From the NCBI RefSeq assembly GCF_031877795.1, contig NC_133935.1, positions 52,767,330 through 52,831,329 on the forward strand: 64,000 nucleotides of DNA. The letters run 5' to 3'. The notes under the pieces are model-generated. The model had not been told where the DNA came from. It made no database searches and saw only the letters and a program-made list of their open reading frames with translations. The stretch comes from Strix aluco. Lineage: Eukaryota > Chordata > Aves > Strigiformes > Strigidae. Below, one piece after another: positions 14,681 through 25,100 of the stretch; positions within the stretch are counted from its first letter, which is position 1; every line of letters begins with the position of its first letter. The position numbers and the translations under genes are program-made.

Positions 14681-17233
14681 AGCCTTCAGAGGAATAAAAG
14701 TTTTCCAGGAGGAACAATTATGCACACACTGCCAAATGTTTTTTAAGCACACTGGATTCACATTAAAATTCATGTGAATTTTGAATCATGATGTGAGTGA
14801 AAGTGCTGCCATTCACTTCAGCGGTAAGTAAAGTCAAACTTTCTCTCAAAAGGACAGCATCATTTTTAAAAAAAAAGTCTATTTGAAGATAAAATAAGAC
14901 TTTCCCTAACTCTGTCAAAACAGTTCACAAATCGCACTCCTGAAATAAAAGGATTGTAGCCCGACTACTTATGCTACAGCATTTGACATAAAAAAGATGC
15001 TTTTGTGAACTTAATAGAAATACAGAACTAGCAACAGTTGCAACTCCAGTTCAATGGGGAGAGGTGGAAAGGGTGAACTTTTAATATGTTCTTGAAAAAG
15101 CACTGAGAATTATTGGTAAGAAGTCTTTCTCTGGAGTTGGGAAGGGCAATACAGAAAACATTCCAGCTTCTAGAGAGTACAATGTCAAAAAACCCTAAGG
15201 AGATAAAAGTATCTGGATGTGTGCTCTGAAATTACTAGAAATTTAACCTTGATGTTTAATTGGAAAAATATTGTTGATGTTATTCCCTTTCCTACTAATT
15301 TTACAATTTTGGCATTTTGGCAATCAATTCTTGCTTGATCACATAAGAGCAAGATGATAATTAGGCTCAGTGATATTGTGGCAGAGAAATGAAAAGGATG
15401 AAGTATATGTAAGTATAAATGAGATTAAGACCAATTAAGGATTTGCTTGCACTGACTGACAGAGACTACAGGCTCCATAGTGCATAACAGATGCATGTGG
15501 TATGTCCTGAAGTTTGAGAGTACATTTCTTCATTGTAGGGCACAGGCATCTCTTAGTCCTGACCCTGCAGTGGTCCACACTGGGGGTGAGGTAATTAAAA
15601 GAAACCAGGGGAATTGTGAGAGATGGTATATCCTGAAAGCAGAAATGTAATGATGAAATGATTTGCAGTACAAATTACAGCTCAGTGCGAGAAAGAGTGA
15701 TATTCAGGGGTTTGAAGGCAAGTTATACTAATTTTACTACTTTGCTGCTCAGTATAGATTTGATTAAAGGCAATTTATTATTATTACTACTTCTAGAAAT
15801 ATGAACTACCTATACGAGGCAATTGCCCCTTTAGGACCTGTTATTTGGAAGACACTTTTTTTAATTCCAGACAGTTTTTGCATAGATATGGTTCCAATTT
15901 TCTTCATTGATCTCTGGATTTTAACTTCTTTAATACTCAGTAATATCAAGAGTATTCTGATGGGTTTTATTTTGTGGCTAGTATTAAGAGGAAAAGTAAT
16001 GGAGGAGGTGTAAGAAAATGTTTCACTTGACTCAGTTCCTACTGCATATTGCTCCAGTTGCCTGCTACATCATTCCACTTTATGGGATTAAAAATTGCAC
16101 ACTGGTGAGTGGTGGTAAAGCAGCTCTTTCATTCCTATTACATTTTAACATAATTGACCAGAGATGAAAGAGTAGTATCTCTGCAGAGGGTTGTGTTTAC
16201 ACAAATTTTTATTTCCTCTGAGATAGTAACATAATTTTTGTTACTGGTGGTCAGGTGTGTCTATGGCTCAAGGAACCTTGTTTGTCCCTTATTTCCTATG
16301 CCATGTTACATCGTATTCTGCGATCTTGCATAGAACAGGTAAAGTGCCTGCATGTTTCCTGAGAACCTTTTTCTATCGCCTTTTTTCTTTTTTTTCCTTT
16401 ATTTACTCAACTGCAACTTTTATCAAGTTGACACTTGTCTTCTATCCTGTATTCTTAATCATGCTGTTTTTTGCAAAGAGATAATAAGCACCTAGAATTT
16501 TGCCTCAGTCATTTTGGTTCAGCCTATATATTCATCTCTTTTCAAATAATCTCTGCCTTTCTACCACTTGCTGTCAAGAGCAGAGTGATGTTCCTGATGA
16601 CTACTCTTTAGCTAAAATTTCAGTTCATCTTTCATAATCCAGTATTTATAACTGATATTCCTCACTGTATGAAAGCTTAGTGTCTATGAAACTCCTCATG
16701 ACTTTCTGGGTCTAGGCACATAGGACCTTCACAGATCCTGGAATTCACCCTGTATGTTTGTATAGCCAAAACAAGAGCAATGCTTTTACCTCATGGGGTG
16801 CTGGCAGGGCTACAGTTTGGAAGGAGGTGCAATGTGTTTATTTCTTCTCCGAAGCTGGGGGCTGGGAGAGGAACTGGGACTATATCATTCATTTTACTTG
16901 GACTATATCATTCTCCTTTATACAGTTTCACTGCTCAAATCTGAGCATATAACCCATATTTTCTCCCCAAACTCTGAAATGCACATATTTTGTTGCCGAT
17001 GCACCTATAAAATTACAGGACTTGTAGAAGATGTTTGGCTTTCCAGCATATAATTAGGTAAAAAGTAGGTATTCATTTCTATGCCATGCTGTGAGTAGAT
17101 TCATGATGCTTCTCCCCCAAAACAGTGCTGAGATAATGAAAAAATTCAGCATTACTGTGGAACTTCATTGACGATAAACCAGCAAAACAGAAGCAAGAAC
17201 TACCAAAATCCTTATAATATTGAAAATAATAAT

Positions 17234-17269
17234 ACTACTATTAAGAAATAAACACTACTATTAAGAAAT
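17234..17269 (+). repeat. Tandem duplication of a 20-bp unit
   Basis: ACTACTATTAAGAAAT occurs at 17234-17249 and again at 17254-17269, separated by AAAC. Confidence 0.9.
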
Positions 17270-18260
17270 GGTTTTCTTAAAAGCACTCCCATATATGCTA
17301 GATTTTACTATTAATTTTTTGTTTTGTTGTTGGCACTTCAAAGTGTGTTTAACACAGCTAGCTCTCTGTCCAATATATCTCCAACTTTTTGAGATCTAAA
17401 AGAGGGCTAAAATGAATGATATTCTTTTCCCGGAATTGAGTGTATGTGTATCCTACATAAACAGTGCATAATTTTTTTATGAATTAGACCCTTAATTTTC
17501 ACAATTTCTGAGGCATTTATATGCATCTCTCCAAAACGAATAGTACCTTTCCTCACCTACAAATAGAACAGAAATATTTTCACTTAATACCTTCAGAGCT
17601 TGCACTTTGAGATTTCAAGTGCAATGTTTACTGATTTTTGTAAAGTAAATTCAGAGACTTATGCTTTCTTTTGCCTAAAGGAAGAGGAACAATTGTGTAC
17701 ATTTTAATTGAAATGAGTGTCTGTGTGAAATTGTAGACACAAGACCAAATATCCAGCACAAAAATGATATGTCAATACAAAAAAGAAGTCGCTTTTCACT
17801 AAATATGTAAGAAAGGGAGGTGAGAACTGGTATGAAGTTACCTGTCTGCAAAGACCTTAACTATCCTTTCAGTAGACCATCAAACAACTAATGACTTGCC
17901 AATAAACCCAAGCATCTATTCTGAAGTCATTGCCATGAAACTGACTGAGACCACAAAAGCCAAGGGCAATTATCCATTTACCATCAGCAGTTTCTGAATC
18001 TAGTCCCTTTAGGGAGAAGGCTTCACAGTCCAATCCAGATCCTTCAGCCATACAGGAATACATAATTCAAACAAACTAATTGCCACTCATATTAGCAATG
18101 TAAATCTGGGTTTTAAATCCTTTTACGTACAGGCAGATTTTAGCTTAGTTTGAATTAGCGAGGTCTGAATGTACTTTGTGTTCAAACGTATATGTTGAAG
18201 TACAATATAGTCAGCTATCACAGGAGGAAACAACTTCTGGAATAAATTGTAATTCAGCTG

Positions 18261-18266
18261 TTTATT
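18261..18266 (-). terminator. Candidate polyadenylation signal AATAAA
   Basis: TTTATT on the plus strand reads AATAAA in the gene's direction, 618 nt after the stop. A T/GT-containing stretch follows within about 40 nt downstream on the minus strand (AGTTGTTTCCTCCTGTG), as expected for a cleavage site. Single hexamers are common by chance in AT-rich DNA, so this is only a candidate. Confidence 0.3.
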
Positions 18267-18883
18267 GTATTTTAGAGATGTTACCCACCAATTTTTCATC
18301 TATTAGCCTTAACTTTTACATCCATATTATAATTGTTTATACAGACATAATGTATCTTTTTGATCTAGTGGGCATACAAAAGAGAAAAAAGTTTCAGTGT
18401 GCTTTGCTTCACTCAGGTACTTTGTCTCTTTTTAAACAAATCTTTGAGTTTATATTCTTCTTAATATTAGTGGCAAGTACAGTTTGGGCAGATTATTTCA
18501 ACAGACTTTAACAATACTCTAAAGATGAACACAAAGTATCTTCCCAAATAAGAGTAGGAAATACTTTTGGATTAGATATACTTTTGAAACAAAACTGTTT
18601 GTCACTAGAAGGCTTTATAGTCTGGTTTGCCTTACTCTTGATTGTCCAGAGTCATAGTTTGATGGACTCATTTGCATGGCATCACTACCTCTGTAATCTC
18701 AATTTTGTATCACTGAAATAAATAACTCTAGATAGTAATTTAACTTAGAGTCTTGCCACGAGGCAAAATTCTGTTCCCATCCAATATTGTGACTGATCAT
18801 TATTACCACAAAACCTGGCCTGTGTCTTGAAGACATGTTTCTAATGGCAGTCATAAATGTTGCCTTCTGAGCTATATTGCAGA
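18261..18883 (-). other. SLC16A7: Proposed minimal 3'UTR of SLC16A7
   Basis: Non-coding sequence following the TAA. On the minus strand the first clear AATAAA after the stop is at 18266-18261, so the shortest plausible 3'UTR is about 620 nt. TATAAA variants also occur nearer the stop (for example near 18611 and 18446). Mammalian MCT2 transcripts can have long 3'UTRs, so more distal ends further left remain possible. No coding frame here is credible. Confidence 0.4.
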
Positions 18884-19155
18884 TTAAATATTGGTTTCTC
18901 TTTCTGAAGGATCTTCAAGAGCTTTATCAGCTCTGCTGGCAGCATCTTCATTCTCATTGTTTGTTAATGGTTCTGCTTCCTTTGAGTCAGCGTTCTTTTG
19001 TGCTTTCTGCTTCTCATCTTCTAACTTCTTTTCTTTTGCCAAAAGCCTGTAGTTAATGGCATTGCCAATGAACAACCAGATGCTGGCCACAATCACAATG
19101 ACTCCACAGACAAAATACATGTACTGATATTCACCAGTAACATCCACTAACCAAC
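18884..19155 (-). CDS. SLC16A7: SLC16A7 last coding exon (codons 391-480 and stop)
   Basis: Starts after acceptor TTTGTATTTCAG (AG at 19157-19156) and ends with TAA at 18886-18884. It encodes [14 protein letters not shown], membrane segment 12 (about 403-426, ending in [13 protein letters not shown]), and a strongly charged cytosolic tail. The tail ends PSERETNI, the same last seven residues I recall for human MCT2. The final four residues ETNI fit a class I PDZ-ligand pattern. Trp392 sits where remembered mammalian MCT2 has Lys and MCT1 has Arg. The body of the tail differs from the human one, as expected for this fast-changing region. Confidence 0.95.
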
Positions 19156-22100
19156 CTGAAATACAAAGACAAGAAGAGAGAAAAAGATTCTTTAGAACAG
19201 CATCCCCGATATGATCCAGATCTCTCCCTAGGAGAAGTACCTATATATTGCTTGGTTTGGAAGTTGGAGCAGAAAAGCATTTTCAACATGTTCAAATTGT
19301 CTAACATATACAGTGGAACTCTAACGAAACCTGTATTAGTCAAGGTAGCAATTGTCATCGGAATCACTGACAATGATAAAATATTGAAGAACAAAGTAAA
19401 GCTTAACGAATAATGACAGACAGTTTTTAGTTCTTTCATTTTCATTCTTCCATTGCCTTATTTTACTCACCTCCTAATTTTGTTTCCTATTGTTTTGGAG
19501 TGACTGTCTGACACCCACAGAGGCGGCATACAGACAATAGGATGAAGAGGTATGTGCCTTTTTAGGCTGCTGTCACTGTGCATCAACTGCCTGCTTTTCA
19601 TTTTTTCTTTCCTGTGACTGGCGAAAGAGATAGAAAGGCTTGTCCCTTCAACTACCATGCTCAACTGCTGAGTTTTAAACTATGAAGCCTGTACCTAAAA
19701 ATTACATCCACACCTCTGAGATTAATTTGGTCATGACAAGGAAAGTAACATATAACTGTTCTTCCACTTATATAAGCCATTCTTTCTAAATTTTCCCAAC
19801 TCACAAATCAACATTTGTACATATCCAAGTATTTAGCTCTGAGCTCTGCTATGCTATCACTGAAATTCACAGGATAACCTGTGCACTTCAATTTAGTATG
19901 TATTTAGATGGTTTTACTGGGTTGAAGCCATAATGCTAGCCTATTCACCTGATACACATTTACAAGTCATCAAATTATTTTAGTCTTTTCTTTATTTCAC
20001 AAACCTAGCGTTAGAAAACTCAAATAGCACTACAAGTGTATAATTCACCTATTAGTGTAAATAGTACAACTTCCTGTTTATCAATGAGCAGTCTCATAAA
20101 ACTGATGATTAAAAATGAAATTCTGTGTTAGCATTACTTCAGCGTAATATTTTAAAGGATATTAACTAGTCAAAACTGGAATTTAGCTTTTCCATGTGTT
20201 CATCCCCTTTGTTGTCTCTATTTAACAAGGTAAATCAATTATTCATACAGTTATAGCACAAACACGCTTTTCAAAACTCATGAAAAGCTAATATACTGAA
20301 AAATAAATAGTTGTGCATGCTATTGCTCCATAAATATTAAATTTAATATCTTTAGAGTTAATATTAATGTTGATTTCAGAACCAGACTGGAAAGGCTGGA
20401 CTCCAGTGGTCACAGGCTCAGTCCCCCCACTAGGTGGCACAGGAAGAGTCTGTGTGAGAATAACATATTTTGTTCTACCATTACCAAAATGAATTGGTAC
20501 GTTAAAAGATGAGGTAAATATGGACCATCTTAAGGACTATTAAACATTTACTTGTACAAATATTATTGTACCGAAGTGAGTGGAATTGTTTTGGCATATT
20601 TAAAATTTCACTCAACAATGCTATTTTCATAGAAGTGCTGACAGCAATCCTTAAAATACTTTGATATGTATAAATGGTTTTAGGTATACATAATCTTGCT
20701 GACTTTTGTGGCACTGTTTATGTGGGTATAGTGTATGTTCACAAGGCTGGTAATCTCATTATGTTTATATTTTCATATTGTTGGGCTTACACTGCAACAT
20801 AGACACATACATTTAACTAATACTTTTCAATAAAATTTGAGCATCTGTTTCTTTAGTCTCTTGTCAGAAAGCATAAGATTACAAAACTTACTAACATTAC
20901 TGCTAAATACTGACTAAAAAGTTAGCAAACAAAATACTTTGGATAAGACTCTTCACCATTTTTGGTGCTAGAAGCCCAAAAGTTATGAGTATAGTCCAAG
21001 CTATACACCTATGTTCCCTTTAAGTTCCTCTTACACTCAAATGAGTGAAGTTGGCAACATTATCATCTTTCAGTCAGTTCACACTCTGAATTGACTTACA
21101 CGTATCTGTTGGCTATAGAAACAGGCTAAAGGACTGGCTGTGAGAAGGGCTGTGGTGTGAAATCATGCCAGGACGCAACGCTCCACAGCACCGCTCTGGA
21201 ATCCCACCATACGCACAACCTGTCTGGGCTGCTGAGGATGCCTCTGCCCTTTCTGACACTTCCCTGCTGGATTGATTCTTCTCTCTGGAAATGCCAATCC
21301 TCTCCATTTAGACAAACTAAAGTTGTTATTTTAAATTTAATCAAGTGCTCCTCTAGCTGCCACTATGTTAGAAGAACTATAAGCCACTCTGTGAGATCTT
21401 CACAAAAACTGACGCGTGGATTCGACCAATTCAAGAGAGTAAGAACTGTGGGAAATTGGAGCTGAATACACATAAATGAATGTTGCAAAGTTAGCACTAC
21501 ATGCTATCAGGAAAGCATACGTTTATCACCTGGATTTATGGGCCAGTAAAGATATGTTCTTAATCTCTCTCTTGCATATGCACGCAATGTATGCCTTTAG
21601 ATTCTCACGTGGATCTGTAGCTGTAAAGCCCAAAGATAATTGATGCAGTGCACTGCTGTTACAGTACATTCCTAGTCACAGCAAAACATTAAATAACATT
21701 AAGAACAATGTTTATATTAATTCAAAGATAAATTGCAAGATAATGCTATAATGCCTGAAAAAATGGAATAAAAGAGATTCTTACCTCCTAGAGGAGGGCC
21801 TATGAGCACAGGGCAACATTCCACGATGGTGACAAGTCCAACCGCACTAGAAAATCTGGCAGCCCCAACAAGGTCCATCAATGTCTCAAAAAGAACACTG
21901 CTAACCATCCCAAATGCAAACCCAAAAAATACAGCATATATCACCAAGCCAGTGTAATTTGTTGCCAGAGGGCACAAGATATGACAGACGCCATTATACA
22001 AGACAGCAAAACTAAAAAAGTACTGAATCTTTGGCCGGATAAACTTGGAGTTTGCTACAAGTCCCATCGAAGGCCTAGCAAACATGTCTACAAAGGCTAA

Positions 22101-25100
22101 GATAGATAGCAAAAAAGCAGCAGAATATTCATCAATTCCCTTGTGTTTAGCATAAGGAGCCAAGAATACTATCGGAGCGAAGAAACCGATAAACATAATG
22201 ACATTTCCTGACAAATAGATCAGAAACCCTCTGTGTTTGAAGAGGGACAGATCTAGGTATTTATTCATAGTTTGCCAAAAAGACTTCTTGTTGTTTTTGT
22301 TCAAGGTAGAATCTACTGTGCCTTTTTCAACATCTTTTTTCACAGGAGGGACTGTTTTCGGTCCAACAGGTCTCATAAGTGACCCAGCCACACAGCAGTT
22401 CAAAAGAAGTCCTCCCAGAATGAGAAAGCTTCCTTTCCAGCCAAACGCATTAAAGAGGAATTGATTGAGAGGTGCCAACGTGCTCAGAAACACTGGACTT
22501 CCAGCCATGGCCAATCCATTAGCAATGGGACGCTTCTTATAGAAATACTTGCCAATCATGGTCAAGGCAGGCTGTAAGTTGAATGCTAAACCCATACCTA
22601 AACAACACATAAAAGACAGTATTATTGTAGGTCACGCACTGAAAAACATATTACCCCTCTTTCAAGTTATTTTTAAAATGACCAGTGTCTAATCCAGTGA
22701 TTCCCAATGAAGACAGAAACCAACTAGCATCAGAGAATGAAATACAGCTTCATTGCTGTCTATATGTGTTAATGCCAAGACTGTGTCATGGTGGCATTCT
22801 GCCATTTCCTCCTGTAGCACTGCAATAAAAGCCAAAACTCCTTGTTGTGTTTCAGCAATGACAGAGACAGGGGAATCACAGAGGAATGATGGTATCAGCA
22901 CCTTGACTCACCATTTTTATATTTACTAAGCTATAATGCAATTCTCTCTTGCCTCATTTCACAAAAGTTATTAAATGTCACCTCAGCTACAATGAATGTA
23001 GGGTGCATTTAAATGCATGTCTCCTCACTTCTTATTTCCAGCCCTTTAAGACCAAACTTGTGTACAAAAGTGGAGCTTAAAATGGCTAATTATTTAGGAG
23101 CACATTTAGCTCCACTTCCCCAGGTATGGAAGTCACTACTAAAGGTGGAAGAGATGTAGAAGACATACATGGGACCAGACCACCCATCCACATCATTAGA
23201 AATAGTGTGACCAGCAGAAGTAGGGAGGTGATAGTCCCCCTGTACTCTGCACTGGTGAGGCCACACCTGGAGTATTGTGTCCAGTTTTGGGCACCTCAAT
23301 ACGAGAGGGATATCGAGGTGCTGGAGCGAGTGCAGAGGAGGGCAATGAAGCTGGTGAAGTGCCTGGGGAACAAATCCTATGAAGAGCAATTGAAGGAGCT
23401 GGGACTGTTTAGTTTAGGGAAGAGAAGGCTGAGGGGAGACCTCATCACTCTCTACAACTACCTGAAAGGACATTGAAGAGAGGTTGGTACTGGTCTCTTC
23501 TCACAGGTAATTAGCAATAGAAGGGAATAGAGGGAATAGAATAGAGGGAATGGCTTTAACCTGCAACAGGGGAGTTTAGACTGGACATTAGGAAAAACTT
23601 TTTCACAGAGAGAGTGGTTAGACAGTGGAATAGGCTGCCTAGGGAGGTGGTGGAGTCACCATCCCTGGATGTGTTTAAGGGTCGTTTGGATGTGGTGTTG
23701 GGGGATATGGTGTAGGGGAGAACTTTGCAGAGTAGGGCTGATAGTTGGACTCAATGATCCCAAGGGTCTCTTCCAACCTGAATGATTCTGTGATTCTGTG
23801 ATTCTGAGTCTATAAGCTGAACCTCTAGGCCTTCTCTCTGTATTAAGACATCTAGGCAGTAAGGTCTAAGTAGCTATGCATATTCTGGATGGTACAGGAG
23901 AGAAGTTTTCTTCTCTGATAGGCCCCTTCCTGCATCCTGACTTTGTTCTTTCAGTGGGCCCCAAGTTTAGGATGTAAAAAATAAGAGCTTTAAGAAATAA
24001 TAAATGAACAAAGGACTCCTTTACTCCAAACATAAAGAAAGATGAGCTTGAGTATAGGAACAAGTATTATCCCATTCATTTATTACCTACCAATATTTCA
24101 CCTCACTTGCCTTCTTTATTCTGAGGAGGTAGTTTAAAAATAACCTCCACAACTTTTGATAAGGAGGTTATTTAATTTACTGGCTTTATGATCACTTCAG
24201 TTCATTGCCTTAGGCAATATCCAGGCCTTTGATGATATATGAATAATTTTATTTGGGGATTGACACTGGGGAATTTTAAACAGAAAGCTATTGAACTGAA
24301 AGTTGGTATACTTTTCTGTGAGAGTATATGTACATACAAACCTACAGAAAGCTGGTACTAGTTTTCTCATTTTTAGTAGAATGCTGATAGCCTCTGCCAC
24401 CCCATTTGAAGTGCAATATGACTGAAAGCTAAAAGAATGAATACGAAATTCTACACAAATGACTGTAATAAGTGCTGTCATGAGCCAATCAATTTTTATA
24501 CCATAATTACAGTGCAGCATGGAACAGTACATACATACAGCATTTATTGAATAAAATAATTTCAGTTGTTCCTGAAATATCCTAAGAAATTATTTAACAT
24601 CATACCAGCTAATTTAAAGAATTAGATAGTTCAGGTAGCTGAAATGAACTGATCTTGCTACCTTCTTGGTTTGCATTTGTACAATGCCTTGCACGGTGGG
24701 TTCTTGATCAGCAAGGTTTCATTGGTAGACCAGTATTAGAAATAATATAATAAACATAATTAATGTAACGTAATGTAATGTAATGTAATGTAATGTAATG
24801 TAACGTAACGTAACGTAACAGAATAGAATAGAATAGAATAGAATAGAATAGAATAGAATAGAATAGAATAGAATAGAATAGAATAGAATAGAATAGAATA
24901 GAATAAACTTTTTTAAACAGGATTCTTACCTCCAACGACACCAATACATAGATAAAGTTCCAGGACACTATTGCAAAAAGAGGAAGCAATCATTCCGAAT
25001 GAACACAGGATACCTCCTGCTATCATCACAGGCCGGCTACCATACTTATTCACCAAAATGCTGCTTATGGGACCTGTTGGTAGAAAGAAAATACATTAAC

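Larger units (their letters stand above)
1..18260. other. Downstream flank of SLC16A7 (possibly distal 3'UTR in part), no gene seen
   Basis: AT-rich sequence without a recognisable protein, RNA gene or transposon. The open frames present (up to 118 codons at 7587-7943) show no family features. Specific short structures are listed separately: inverted repeats at 5519-5562 and 8125-8157, AT microsatellite at 12876-13006, poly(A) at 13744-13765, octamer pair at 14122-14163, G-rich motif at 14659-14680, and duplication at 17234-17269. Confidence 0.7.
22598..24929 (-). other. SLC16A7: SLC16A7 intron between coding exons 2 and 3 (2,332 bp)
   Basis: GT-AG phase-1 intron. It carries a CR1 LINE fragment in antisense orientation to the gene (about 23190-23808) and a compound pentanucleotide microsatellite (24761-24905) next to the exon 2 donor. 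The rest is unique AT-rich sequence. Confidence 0.9.

Noticed and set aside
21113..21465. Overlapping frames on both strands in the last large intron segment (64-102 codons)
   Set aside because: Mutually overlapping, no recognisable content, no splice sites linking them to a gene.
21717..21784. Extension of the large exon into the following intron
   Set aside because: A strong donor GGAG/GTAAGA ends the exon and the family sequence resumes exactly at 19155; the extension is intron read-through.
23126..23189. Including this sequence in the CR1 coding frame
   Set aside because: The open frame extends here by chance; recognisable CR1 sequence begins only near 23190.
24708..24989. Minus-strand frame with repeated Ile-Leu-Phe-Tyr-Ser
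   Set aside because: Translation of the GAATA and TAATG arrays running through part of SLC16A7 exon 2 in the wrong frame.
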